Positions 1 to 8,400 of a stretch of DNA of 17,194 nt are shown one piece after another. Origin of the DNA: Robiginitomaculum sp. (GTDB lineage: Bacteria; Pseudomonadota; Alphaproteobacteria; Caulobacterales; Maricaulaceae); assembly GCA_002733485.1 (NCBI GenBank), contig NVVU01000038.1, positions 8,846 to 26,039 on the forward strand. Reading direction: 5' to 3'. Both the position numbers and the translations under genes were made by a program. The notes below the pieces were generated by a model, which made no database searches, had not been told where the DNA came from, and worked only from the letters and a program-made list of their open reading frames with translations. Position 1 is the stretch's first letter; each line of letters begins with the position of its first letter.

Positions 1-156
1 ATTGCGTTCCAGCAATGGGTTGCGCAACAGCTCGTCCTCAACATAGGCGCTCAGCTCGAAATTGGACATTTGCAGCAATTTGATCGCCTGCTGCAATTGC
101 GGAGTCATCACCAGGGATTGTCCCTGCCTGACTTCCAGCCTTTGCCCCAGCGCCAT
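1..156 (-). CDS. rpoN: RNA polymerase sigma-54 factor RpoN, N-terminal part
   Basis: Sigma-54 directs RNA polymerase to -24/-12 promoters and needs AAA+ activators to open DNA. Only the first 52 codons are in the window; the gene runs off the left edge. The visible protein starts MALGQRLEVRQGQSLVMTPQ and continues into a Gln/Leu-rich segment (LQQAIKLLQMSNFEL) and DELLRNPLLE. This is the classic sigma-54 Region I, the activator-interacting domain. The ATG at 156-154 is preceded by AGGAGA seven bases upstream. That ribosome-binding site overlaps the TAG stop of lptB, leaving 11 bases between the genes, so translational coupling is likely. lptB followed by rpoN is a conserved proteobacterial order, which supports the call. 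Confidence 0.95.
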   Translation of the reverse strand, partial: MALGQRLEVRQGQSLVMTPQLQQAIKLLQMSNFELSAYVEDELLRNPLLERN

Positions 157-167
157 TGCAACGTCTC

Positions 168-908
168 CTAGATAAAGCTGTCGCCCAGATATACGCGACG
201 TACATCAGGGTTTGATAAAATTTCGTCCGGGTTGCCCTCGAACAGCACTTCACCATCATAAATAATGGACGCCCGGGTCACGATTTCAAGCGTTTCGCGG
301 ACATTGTGATCGGTGATCAGAATGCCAATGCCGCGCCGGCTGAGAAACTTGATCAGCTCGCGAATATCGGCAATGGCCAGCGGGTCAATCCCCGCAAAAG
401 GCTCATCGAGCAGGATGAAAGACGGCTTGGTGGCCAGCGCCCGGGCGATCTCTACCCGACGACGTTCCCCGCCGGAAAGCGCCAAAGCGGGCGATTTGCG
501 CAAATGTTCAATATGCAATTCGGCCAGCAAGGCCTCGACCATTTCATTGCGCTGGGCTTTATCCTTTACCGCCAGTTCGACCACACCGCGAATATTCTGT
601 TCCACCGTCAGGCCACGAAATATCGAGGTTTCCTGTGGCAGATAGCCAAGGCCCAGTCGGGCGCGCTGATACATGGGCAGGGCCGTAATATCCTGGCCAT
701 CCAGCATGATGCGGCCATAATCGGCCGCAATCAGGCCGGTGATCATATAAAAGCAAGTGGTTTTGCCAGCACCGTTAGGGCCCAAAAGCCCGACAACCTC
801 ACCGCGCCCCAATGACAGGGATACGCCTTTGACGACGGGACGTTTGCGAAAGGATTTACCAATCCCATCAACATAGAGGCCATCTTCGGGGATCAAATGG
901 TCTTGCAT
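168..908 (-). CDS. lptB: LPS export ABC transporter ATP-binding protein LptB
   Basis: LptB is the cytoplasmic ATPase of the LptB2FG complex, which extracts lipopolysaccharide from the inner membrane and pushes it along the LptC-LptA bridge. The ABC signatures are complete: Walker A GPNGAGKTT, signature LSGGERRR, Walker B FILLDEPFAGIDP and H-loop ITDH. Length is about 246 residues, normal for LptB. I take the ATG at 908-906 as start because GGAAA lies about nine bases upstream; an in-frame GTG at 914 is too close to it but cannot be excluded. The gene follows lptA after a 93-100 base gap, which holds a small perfect hairpin (GCGCA/TGCGC, 935-948), and precedes rpoN. ATPase subunits for other transporters share the motifs, but context fixes the assignment. 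Confidence 0.96.
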   Translation of the reverse strand: MQDHLIPEDGLYVDGIGKSFRKRPVVKGVSLSLGRGEVVGLLGPNGAGKTTCFYMITGLIAADYGRIMLDGQDITALPMYQRARLGLGYLPQETSIFRGLTVEQNIRGVVELAVKDKAQRNEMVEALLAELHIEHLRKSPALALSGGERRRVEIARALATKPSFILLDEPFAGIDPLAIADIRELIKFLSRRGIGILITDHNVRETLEIVTRASIIYDGEVLFEGNPDEILSNPDVRRVYLGDSFI

Positions 909-1007
909 TCGCACGTTTCCATATGTGTCGCTTTGCGCATCATTGCGCCTTTTCCATTAGGGCTTATCAGGCTTAAGGATGCGTGAAGGCCCACCATAAA
1001 ACCGTTG

Positions 1008-1574
1008 TCAATTAGCCTGATCTTCGGAGGCTGGTTTTTCCTTTTTTGCCGGAAAAAAGGCGGCCCGCACCCGCCCGGCAGGCGTGCCATCAGTTTTGAT
1101 CGTGTTAAACACGGCGCGACCAGTGCTGATTTGCAAAACCAGTTTATTCCCCCGGATCACGTTTTTGCCCTGGGTGACGATCACATTGCCTGACATGACC
1201 ACCTGATCCTTGACTACATCATAAACCGCCTTTTCCGCCTTGGCGATCTGTTTGGGGGTCACATAATAGACATTGCCAGTGGCAATAATGGTTTTTACAT
1301 CGCCCCAACCCGCGCCCGGCTGGTTAGCGGCATCGCCTTTGGCCGTTTTTTTATCGAACAACACATCCAGCTTGTCTGCCCTAAGCCGTGCATCGTCCTG
1401 AACCGCATCAACCCGACCGGTAAAGAGTGCTTCGTTTTGCGCATCAATAACTTCCAGCTTGTCTGAATTAATGATAATGGCACCGCCCTTGGCGCTAAGC
1501 TGTGCAAAGGCCGGAAACGCAGCGGTACTGGCCAATAGGGCAAGGGCTGCGGTCCGGATGAAGGCCTTATTCAT
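1008..1574 (-). CDS. lptA: Lipopolysaccharide transport periplasmic protein LptA
   Basis: LptA forms the periplasmic beta-jellyroll bridge that carries LPS from LptC to LptD. The protein (188 residues) begins MNKAFIRTAALALLASTAAF and ends its leader with PAFAQ, a Sec signal peptide with an AxA cleavage site near residue 24. The OstA-like body follows, with short beta-strand repeats such as ATGNVYYVTP and MSGNVIVTQGKNVIRGNKL. The ATG at 1574-1572 has GGAG six bases upstream, so this start is preferred to upstream in-frame codons that would spoil the signal peptide. Its start overlaps the end of lptC by eight bases. The basic C-terminus (PAKKEKPASEDQ) resembles the charged tail often seen in alphaproteobacterial LptA. 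Confidence 0.93.
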   Translation of the reverse strand: MNKAFIRTAALALLASTAAFPAFAQLSAKGGAIIINSDKLEVIDAQNEALFTGRVDAVQDDARLRADKLDVLFDKKTAKGDAANQPGAGWGDVKTIIATGNVYYVTPKQIAKAEKAVYDVVKDQVVMSGNVIVTQGKNVIRGNKLVLQISTGRAVFNTIKTDGTPAGRVRAAFFPAKKEKPASEDQAN

Positions 1575-2244
1575 GTGAATCTCCATTAGCGTCACGGTGA
1601 CTTTTAATACGGGTGACAACATTCCCCGCAAAGGTCACTTTTTTCCCACCATCTATAATTTCATAACGATCTGCGCGCACGCTGCCCATGGGGCCAGTTC
1701 CATCAACAGCTTCATCGCCCACTATGGAATCGGTATCAATAAAAAACCGTGCATGTTCGGTTTTATACTCATAGCCGTTGGGGGTAGTGAAAAGCACCTG
1801 ATCATAAAGGTTCAGTATTTTCAGATTGGCCTGATAGACCCCGCGCCGCGCCGTAACCTGAGAGCTGTCGGAGCCGGGCGCTGTATCCAGACGCGGATTG
1901 ACCAGATCGGTGGTGTCCGGCTCGCCGGTACGCCGGGTGGCGGTATCGGCAATCACCACATAGGGCCGGCCCGCATTATCGCGCCCCGTAAATCGAGGGT
2001 TGATCATGCGCACTTCGCCATCGGCCTCCACCGGAGGCGGTGCAACCGGCACTTCTTTGTGAAGTGCATTAATAATAATATAAAGAGCAACCACGCCAAT
2101 AATAACGGCAGAAAGGATCAGGAAGGAAAGCCGCAAGAGGCGGATGACCGTACTGCGCTTGCGCGCCGCCTCCAGCGTCATGCGGCGGCGCGGTTCCCAG
2201 CTTAACTCGCTTCGCTGCCTTACCGATCCTGAATCTGCACTCAT
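1567..2244 (-). CDS. lptC: LPS export system protein LptC
   Basis: LptC is a single-pass inner-membrane protein that receives LPS from LptB2FG and hands it to LptA. The 225-residue product has a basic cytoplasmic N-terminus (RRRMTLEAARKR), one strong membrane segment at about residues 34-60 (LLRLSFLILSAVIIGVVALY) and a periplasmic beta-jellyroll region. That region includes strand repeats such as SSQVTARRGVYQ and KVTFAGNVVTRI. It is weakly conserved, as is usual for LptC, so the call rests on topology plus position directly before lptA. The ribosome-binding site before the ATG at 2244 is poor. A candidate promoter lies 40-70 bases upstream. The stop overlaps the lptA start. Confidence 0.88.
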   Translation of the reverse strand: MSADSGSVRQRSELSWEPRRRMTLEAARKRSTVIRLLRLSFLILSAVIIGVVALYIIINALHKEVPVAPPPVEADGEVRMINPRFTGRDNAGRPYVVIADTATRRTGEPDTTDLVNPRLDTAPGSDSSQVTARRGVYQANLKILNLYDQVLFTTPNGYEYKTEHARFFIDTDSIVGDEAVDGTGPMGSVRADRYEIIDGGKKVTFAGNVVTRIKSHRDANGDSHE

Positions 2245-2285
2245 ATTGCTATCTGCTTTAGTAATGATTTGCCCCGTTTTTTTGA

Positions 2286-2314
2286 ATCATAGCGGCCAAA
2301 CGGCAAGTCTCCAA
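2286..2314 (-). promoter_or_regulatory. Candidate sigma-70 promoter for lptC-lptA-lptB-rpoN
   Basis: On the minus strand TTGGAG (2314-2309) and TATGAT (2291-2286) are separated by exactly 17 bases. The predicted start of transcription lies about 35 bases before the lptC ATG. The 175-base gap between the rnd-like gene and lptC contains no gene I can support, so an internal promoter is reasonable. The -35 box is only a partial match, hence moderate confidence. Confidence 0.4.
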
Positions 2315-2419
2315 CGCCTCAACGCAATGCAGGGGCCATTAAAAGCGGTGATCACGGCAATTTTCAGGCCTCTTTTGGTTCCCAGTCTGAGTATAAGAAT
2401 GAGTCTGGATGCAAAAAAG

Positions 2420-3034
2420 TTAAGCGTGGGCAAAAATATCTGTTTCCGCCCAACCCGCAAGATCCAGCGCACAGCGGGTTGGCAGAAAATCAAAACAGGC
2501 CTGCGCCAGTTCCATCCGCCCTTCGCGTTCCAGCATTATGTTCAGCTTGTCGCGTAATTGATGCAAGTAAAGCACATCAGAGGCCGCATAGGCCTGTTGG
2601 GCCTGGCTCAGCGTGTCCGCGCCCCAATCCGAGCTTTGCTGCTGCTTTGACATATCCTTGCCAATCAGCTCCCGGGTCAGGTCTTTCAAGCCATGGCGGT
2701 CCGTATAGGTCCGCACCAGCTTAGAAGCGATTTTGGTGCAATAAAGCGGGGTCATGGTGACCCCCAGATATGTTTTCACCATGGCCACATCAAAACGGGC
2801 AAAATGAAATATTTTCTGCACACCCGGATCACCCAGCACGGCCTTTAAATTCGGGCAGTCATAGGTGGCGCGATCCATCTGCACCAGATGCGCATTCCCA
2901 TCTCCGGCGCTGAGCTGTACCAGACACAAGGGGTCGCGGGTCAGCGACAGGCCCAGGGTTTCAGTATCCACCGCCACGCTGTCGCCAAAGGAAACATCCG
3001 CCGGTAAATCATTTTTGTGCAGGGTAATGGTCAT
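2420..3034 (-). CDS. rnd: Ribonuclease D-like 3'-5' exonuclease (DEDDy)
   Basis: This is a 3'-5' exoribonuclease domain of the DEDD superfamily, expected to trim structured RNAs such as tRNA precursors. All catalytic motifs are visible in the 204-residue product: D23 and E25 in VDTETLGL, D82 in FHFARFDVAM, and Y149 with D153 in YAASDVLYL, the DEDDy arrangement. It is much shorter than enterobacterial RNase D (about 375 residues) because the C-terminal HRDC domains are absent. That is usual for the stand-alone exonuclease gene found beside lptC in Alphaproteobacteria. The ATG at 3034 has only a weak ribosome-binding site (GAGA). The symbol rnd is by family; functional equivalence to E. coli RNase D is inferred. 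Confidence 0.88.
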   Translation of the reverse strand: MTITLHKNDLPADVSFGDSVAVDTETLGLSLTRDPLCLVQLSAGDGNAHLVQMDRATYDCPNLKAVLGDPGVQKIFHFARFDVAMVKTYLGVTMTPLYCTKIASKLVRTYTDRHGLKDLTRELIGKDMSKQQQSSDWGADTLSQAQQAYAASDVLYLHQLRDKLNIMLEREGRMELAQACFDFLPTRCALDLAGWAETDIFAHA

Positions 3035-3439
3035 GGTCGCGTCTCATTGCCTTTACTGGAATAGACGCCTTCTAGCCGTGTCGGGCCAGAGCTGCAACCG
3101 TGGGCGCACTGGTGGAGCAGTTTAGCGAGACTTGTCGCCGCAATTACACAGGAAAAAATGGTGACGGGGAGAAGCAGCGAAACTTCAAACCCCACCAAAG
3201 GGCGCAACTGCGCCCCGGCAACCGTTTGTCGCCCCATCAGAGGCGGATGCAAAGCACTTCGCCGCGAGATGTAAAATGGGGCACCTAGACACGGATATCT
3301 CGAACCAGTTTTGGGAAGATTTGAAGCGTTGGGAAGTTGTACTCCCCAAACTATAATCCGTTGCTCACCTCTAAATAGAAAGCCATCATCAAATTTAGCT
3401 TGTGAATCCGTTGGGCGTAGGAATTGACATTAGAATTAT
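3035..3439. other. Intergenic region and composition boundary
   Basis: No gene here is well supported. The part up to about 3280 has core-like composition and includes a perfect 6-bp hairpin (GGGCGC, loop AACT, GCGCCC at 3200-3215). This hairpin is not followed by a T-run on either strand, so it is not a clear terminator. From about 3290 the sequence becomes A+T-rich, matching the accessory genes that follow. I read this change as the left limit of foreign DNA. A 73-codon minus-strand frame ending in an ATGA overlap with the exonuclease start is present, but looks fortuitous. Confidence 0.4.
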
Positions 3440-4021
3440 TTATCCTACTTGACGAACCCAATCTCGAATATTTCCGCCAATTCGTTCAATATCTTGAATT
3501 GCCAAAACACCACCATGCATCACGATATTTCTTGAACGCTCCAGCACACCGAGTACAGATTTTACCCACTCTAAGTCATGAAGAGTTAGCTCAAACACAT
3601 CCCAATTTACTACAATGATCGAAGACAAGTCGCCAAAATCACAATACTCAATTTGAGCGCGACCTCGAGTTCCATGCCATTTAAATTTTTCATCGTCATC
3701 CATGCGGGTTTTTACTCTGCTATTGATTTTGGTGGGAACTTTTTCCCACCAAGTTTCTGCATGTTTTTCAGACATTGCAGTTTTCACATAGTCTCTAACT
3801 ATGTTTTCAAATGCGTGAATAGCCGTATAAACTAGCGCCATTCTTCGAGCTATGGCAATTGCTTCTTCATCAAGCATTTCATACGAAAGTTTGCTGATGA
3901 TTAGTGAAGCTTCCGTATCCCCAAAACTATGTTTCGTGGCGCGCCCAGCTTTGTCCAAACTTTCTTCGGTTAACAATCCTTTATAAACAAAAGGGTAGAG
4001 ATCGCTGAGCTTATTATCCAA
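3440..4021 (-). CDS. HEPN-domain protein (Swt1-like), putative ribonuclease
   Basis: HEPN domains are all-helical and often act as metal-independent RNases in toxin-antitoxin and phage-defence systems. The 193-residue protein shows a helical core (EEAIAIARRMALVYTAIHAFENIVRDYV, about 53-79, in two segments) and ends with R164-N165-I-V-M-H169. This is the R-x4-H active-site motif of nuclease HEPN proteins. The middle region (WWEKVP, DLSSIIVVNWDVF, EWVKSVLGVLERSRN) recalls the Swt1-type HEPN family. The start is a TTG at 4021 with AGAGA upstream. It lies inside the last codons of the DUF5343 gene (8-base overlap), so the two are translationally coupled and probably act together. The domain assignment is from memory of the family. 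Whether it is a toxin is inferred. Confidence 0.75.
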   Translation of the reverse strand: MDNKLSDLYPFVYKGLLTEESLDKAGRATKHSFGDTEASLIISKLSYEMLDEEAIAIARRMALVYTAIHAFENIVRDYVKTAMSEKHAETWWEKVPTKINSRVKTRMDDDEKFKWHGTRGRAQIEYCDFGDLSSIIVVNWDVFELTLHDLEWVKSVLGVLERSRNIVMHGGVLAIQDIERIGGNIRDWVRQVG

Positions 4022-4661
4022 GATGATCTCTTAAACTCTTAAATATCGCATCATAGACTGCGGAATCACGCGTTTCTGGAAGCACGATATTGATATGATA
4101 TTGTAAAGAACTCATGCTGAGTGAACGTTTGTCAGGATTTAGAGGATTTTGCGCAGGTTTGCCGCCATCAACGCCTTTTATTTCTTCTGATTTTTCTTTT
4201 AAGGGCTCCGTTGCTTCATCTGAGTTTTGTGTCGATTGACTAAAATCTGCATAAGCACACAATCCAGTAAATGTTTTTGATATATTCTTAATCACAGAGT
4301 CTTTTTTTTCTCCTCGATACAACGTCCTTAATTTATCGTAGGCTGAGTTTGCATCAAGTTCGTAAGCATTTTTGTTTACGGCAAACAAATCTGAATATGC
4401 TTCGCGAATACCTTCCGCAACAATTTTTGCAGATTTACTTTTGTCTAAAAATTGAAAATATCTATCTTGAGGAGCTCCATCAGCATTTAGAAAGCCTAAT
4501 TCTTTAAGAATACCAATTAGTAGCCGATCATTAGTGCTTTTGAATCCAAGCCCTTCTAAAAATTTAATAGAAAACCTTTCTGGAGCTTCTGCATTTAGCA
4601 ATGCATCAAAATACGCAGTGATTGCCCCCACTTTTAATGTGTAGGAATTTGGTAAAGCCAT
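4014..4661 (-). CDS. DUF5343 family protein
   Basis: The N-terminal 140 residues match my recollection of DUF5343: MALPNSYTLKVGAITAYFDA, then NAEAPERFSIKFLEGLGF, STNDRLLIGILKELGFL and AEGIREAYSDLFAVNKNAYE. This region resembles a winged-helix-like fold; its biochemical role is not known to me. A polar linker (about 141-180, rich in S, E, K, P) leads to a C-terminal segment LQYHINIVLPETRDSAVYDA, ending IFKSLRDHL, a short beta/alpha module that often ends these proteins. The ATG at 4661 is chosen because conservation begins there; an in-frame upstream start at 4685 is possible. The downstream HEPN gene overlaps its 3' end. Codon use is A/T-rich, unlike the lpt genes, indicating horizontal transfer. 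A regulator or antitoxin-like partner role is a guess from the pairing. Confidence 0.8.
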   Translation of the reverse strand: MALPNSYTLKVGAITAYFDALLNAEAPERFSIKFLEGLGFKSTNDRLLIGILKELGFLNADGAPQDRYFQFLDKSKSAKIVAEGIREAYSDLFAVNKNAYELDANSAYDKLRTLYRGEKKDSVIKNISKTFTGLCAYADFSQSTQNSDEATEPLKEKSEEIKGVDGGKPAQNPLNPDKRSLSMSSLQYHINIVLPETRDSAVYDAIFKSLRDHLG

Positions 4662-4995
4662 TTTATTATCTCGTATTAATAACACAAATCCAAGAAAAAT
4701 TATTGTTCATGAATTGTTCTATATTAGTTATTTGCTTATGTCTAGGTAGCAACAATCTACTCGCTGCTGCTTAGAGGAGAAAATTTCGAATAAAAAGACT
4801 TAGAACCACTGATCGCACATACAGCCCTTGGAGGCCTATTAAAACGGGGTGTGCAAACGGAGGTAAAATCGATAGCGTCTAAGTGGGCCCACAAGCGTAT
4901 CCGAGTATACGGTCCTATCAATTTTTATCGAAGTACGCTGAGGGGCCAGTTGGACAGCGTAAAACTGGTTCTAAGTTTGAGTGCCTAGATGAAAA

Positions 4996-5008
4996 TGGTG
5001 CCAGGAGA
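4996..5008 (+). repeat. Candidate distal attachment core (degenerate tRNA 3'-end copy)
   Basis: TGGTGCCAGGAGA matches the tRNA-Leu 3' end (TGGTGCCCAGGAGA at 16526-16539, plus-strand view) except for one missing C. It lies in the same orientation, as required for a direct attL/attR repeat. After it the two sequences diverge. The copy is short; support comes mainly from the arm-type repeats 63 bases inside it. Confidence 0.45.
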
Positions 5009-5071
5009 GGCATCATACTTTATCATTAACTCTTTGATTATCTTGTATTAAAAATAATGTAGTTTTCAATA

Positions 5072-5094
5072 TACCCCCAATTATACCCCCAAAT
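5072..5094 (+). repeat. Paired TACCCCCA repeat, left copy (putative integrase arm sites)
   Basis: Two TACCCCCAA units in tandem, 12 bases start to start, form a 23-bp block identical base for base to 16394-16416. In the right copy the block lies between the integrase gene and the tRNA. A block present only at the two ends of an integrated element fits arm-type binding sites for a tyrosine integrase. Function is inferred; identity of the two blocks is seen directly. Confidence 0.7.
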
Positions 5095-5104
5095 AGAGCT
5101 TTCC

Positions 5105-5124
5105 TTTCCATACCTTCATGGAAA
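5105..5124. repeat. 7-bp perfect inverted repeat near the element's left end
   Basis: TTTCCAT (5105-5111) and ATGGAAA (5118-5124) flank a 6-base loop. It lies between the arm-like repeats and the end of the hsd operon. No T-run follows on either strand, so I would not call it an intrinsic terminator; a weak terminator or a protein site are both possible. Confidence 0.3.
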
Positions 5125-5180
5125 ATAATATAAAGGACTGTTCAAGAGTAGCTACATTTTACATCCATTCTCATATGCCA

Positions 5181-5495
5181 TCAAGCTTTGAACTTATACC
5201 GGTAATCTGCAAGTCTTTTACGGCATTTCTCAATTTCTTCTGTCGAAAATAATTCGTGCCACTTAGTATTTTCGAAAACCACTGCCTCAACAGTTAAATC
5301 CAATCGCTTGAGGTCATAAAGCTTTGTATATCCGTCGGATACATTCGTTGCATTTATCAACCGCTTGGCAGTCACCACCCCACGATATTGGTTCAACATG
5401 TTAAAGAATATAGAAGGCACGTAATTGCACTCTGACTTTGCACGATAGTAGATTTCCATCATGGCTTGATCAAATTGCGCTTCAAGGTCGCTCAT
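5181..5495 (-). CDS. Small conserved-looking protein coupled to hsdR
   Basis: I do not know a named function for this 104-residue protein. It resembles short hypothetical proteins I have seen beside restriction and helicase genes: an N-terminal helix (LEAQFDQAMMEIYYRAKSEC), then SIFFNMLNQYRGVVTAKRLI, a VSDGYTKLYDLKRLDLTVEA segment, and a C-terminal HELFSTEEIEKCRKRLADY. It appears soluble, with no signal peptide or membrane span. Its ATG lies one base after the hsdR TGA (TGA-G-ATG), so it is the last gene of the coupled operon and is likely made in proportion to HsdR. A role as a small subunit or modulator of the restriction complex is inference. It is unlikely to be spurious, given the start context and amino-acid composition. 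Confidence 0.7.
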   Translation of the reverse strand: MSDLEAQFDQAMMEIYYRAKSECNYVPSIFFNMLNQYRGVVTAKRLINATNVSDGYTKLYDLKRLDLTVEAVVFENTKWHELFSTEEIEKCRKRLADYRYKFKA

Positions 5496-5496
5496 C

Positions 5497-8400
5497 TCAT
5501 CCCACGCTGTCCTTGGTCAATTCATCGGCGATAAGTTTGGCTTGCTCCAGTACGGTTTCCGTCGCCAGAAGTTGCATATCAGGCGGGTAGCCGTATTTGC
5601 GAAGGGTGCGCTTGATAATGACTTTTAATTTCGCCCGGACGCTTTCCTTGATGGTCCAGTCGATAGAGGCATTTTCCCGGACCTTTTCAAACAGGACAAT
5701 GGCCAATTCCCGCAATTGCTCTTTACCCATAAGTTCGCGAGCGCTGCCATTGTCGGCAACTGCCGTATAAAAAGCATACTCAATCGGGGTCAGGCCCAGT
5801 TCTTCTGGCTCCTTGTCCATGTCGCGCATGGTTTTGCTATGACTGATCAGCTCTTCCATAAACTCGGCAGCGGTGATGATCTTGTTGTGGTAGCGTTTTA
5901 TTGAGTCTTCTAACATTTCCATCAGAGACTTGCTCTGTATCAAATTTGTCTTGGCGCGTGCCTTAATATCGCCGTTCAACAACCGTTTCAACAATTCCAG
6001 CGCCACGTTTTGATGTTTCATATTTTTGACATCGGCCAGGAACTCATCAGACAAAATTGAAATGTCCGGTTTCTTGATCCCGGCGGCATCAAATATGTCG
6101 ATGACCTTTTCACTAACCAGCGCTTGGTCAATGGTTTGCCGGATGGCGGTTTCCAGTTCCTCATTGGTTCGAGAGGTGCCAGTAGCGTCAAATTTGGCTA
6201 ACCGCGCTTTGACTGTCTGAAAAAAGGCCACTTCCTCCTTGACGTCCATCGCCTGTTCATGGGGAATGGCGATGGAGAAAACCCCGGACAGTGCGGCAAC
6301 CTCGTTTACAAATCTGGTTTTTCCATTCTCCAGGCCCAGAATGTGGTCTTCGGCGGCAAGAATAATTGACAGTTTTTGCCCGGTATCGGCTGTAAAATAT
6401 TCCTCATAGGCAAAGCCGTGAAACATTTGCGAGACGATTTCCAGTTTTTCCAGCATGGCAGCAACGGCTTTGTCCTGGGCTATGGTCGGATCGCCCTTGC
6501 CACCGCCTTTGGTATAGGTTGAAAGCGCTTTTTTCAGGTCATGGGCAATGCCCAGATAATCAACAATCAGCCCGCCTTTTTTGTCGCCATAGACCCGGTT
6601 CACACGAGCAATGGCCTGCATCAGATTGTGCCCCTTCATCGGCTTGTCGATGTAAAGGGTATGCAGACAGGGCGCATCAAATCCGGTCAGCCACATATCG
6701 CGCACAATGACCAGTTTTAAGCTATCGTCCGGGTCGCGCATACGGTCGGCAAGCGCCCGGCGCTGGCTTTTCGAGGTGTGGTGTTTGGATATTTCCGGGC
6801 CATCGGATGAAGCCGCTGTCATCACAACCTTGATGGCACCCTTGGTGAGGTCATCATTATGCCATTCGGGTTTTAAGGCGATGATTTCTTTATAGAGATC
6901 AGCAGCAATGCGCCGGGACATGGCAACCACCATGGCTTTGCCGCCATTATTAACTTCGCGGCGCAGTTCAAAGTGGGCGACAATGTCTTTTGCAACCCGC
7001 TTCACCCGGTCTTCTGCGCCGATCAGTGCTTCCAGTTGCGTCCACTTGGCCAGCGATTTTTGGTCATTAGTCAGGTCTTCGTCGACCAGTTCGTCATCCA
7101 GTTCTTTGACCAGTTTTTTGCCTTCCTCGGTCAGCCGGATTTTGGCCAGACGGCTTTCATAATAAATCGGCACGGTGGCCCCGTCCTCCACCGCTTGGCT
7201 GATGTCGTAAACGTCCACATACTCCCCAAAAATCTTTTGGGTGTTCACATCGCCCGCTTCAATGGGGGTGCCGGTAAAGCCAAGATAGGTGGCATTGGGC
7301 AGGGCATCGCGCATGTATTTGGCAAAGCCGTAAACGGTTTTCTTGCCAATCACCTTGCCCTTGCCGTCTTTGGCATCAATGGTTTTTGCCTTAAAGCCGT
7401 ATTGGGTGCGGTGGGCCTCATCAGCCAGCACGATGATGTTTTCGCGCTCCGACAGGGTGTCAAAGACATTGCCGCTCTCTGGCTGGAATTTCTGGATAGT
7501 GGCAAACACAATGCCGCCAGAGGCAACCGACAACAGCTCTTTCAAATCATCGCGGCTTTTGGCCTGCACCGGGTCCTGGCGCAGCAATTGCCGGGAGGCG
7601 GCAAAGGTATCAAACAGCTGATCGTCCAGATCGTTGCGGTCGGTAATGACCAAAATGGTCGGGTTGTCCATGGCCAGCACGATCTTGCCTGCATAGAACA
7701 CCATAGAGAGCGATTTGCCCGAACCCTGGGTATGCCAGATCACGCCGCCCTTGCGGTCGCGTGCGGGCTTGCCCGTGGTGCTGGGCAGGCCGAATTCCTC
7801 CGGCGCTTCGGCCATGCTGCCGGTATCTGTTTTTGGCGCTAAAAGACCCGAAGCTCGCAAAGTGGAGGCCACCGCCCGGTTGACCGCATAGTATTGGTGA
7901 TAGGACGCCATCTTCTTGACGGTCGAGATCGAGATAATCCCGGTTTTTGGGTCTTCCCGGCTGGTTTTTTCAAACACGTTGAAATGGCGCACCAGATCAA
8001 GAAAGGTTTGCTTGTTCAACATGCCCTTGATCAGGGTTTCCATCTGCCCGACCAAAGGCGAGGCTTCGCTGGTCCCGTCCGTGGTTTTCCAGCGCATATA
8101 GCGCGGTAATTCGGCAGAAACAGACCCGGCCTTGGCCTCCAGCCCGTCCGAGATCACGCACACCTCGTTAAAGACAAACAGCGACGGGATGGCCTGTTTA
8201 TAGGTGCCGATCTGCGCAAAGGCAGACGTGATGGTGGCTTTTTCATCGGCGGGGTTTTTCAGCTCCACCACCCCCAGCGGCAGGCCGTTGACAAACAACA
8301 CCAGATCGGGGCGTTTTTGCACATGGTCTTCTATCACGGTGAACTGGTTGACCACCAGAAACTCGTTGTTGTCCGGGTTCTCAAAATCCACCAGGGCGAC

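Larger units (their letters stand above)
4662..5180. other. Gene-free A+T-rich region containing the inferred left element end
   Basis: No coding frame here is convincing. From left to right it contains the upstream region of the DUF5343 gene, a 10-bp perfect palindrome GTGGGCCCAC (4883-4892), a degenerate tRNA-Leu 3'-end copy (4996-5008), the paired TACCCCCA block (5072-5094) and a 7-bp inverted repeat (5105-5124). I could not identify a confident promoter because the A+T content makes -10-like strings common. Confidence 0.45.

Noticed and set aside
306..815. 169-codon plus-strand frame opposite lptB
   Set aside because: It is antisense to a complete ABC ATPase gene and has no domain or start signal.
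1597..2205. 202-codon plus-strand frame opposite lptC
   Set aside because: It is antisense to lptC with no ribosome-binding site or recognisable domain.
3031..3252. 73-codon minus-strand frame ending in an ATGA overlap with the exonuclease start
   Set aside because: It has a hydrophobic stretch and a suggestive overlap, but no ribosome-binding site, no recognisable similarity and many rare codons; more likely upstream non-coding sequence.
6973..7842. 289-codon plus-strand open frame inside hsdR
   Set aside because: It is antisense to the helicase core of hsdR, whose motifs are unmistakable; the protein is compositionally unlike a real one.
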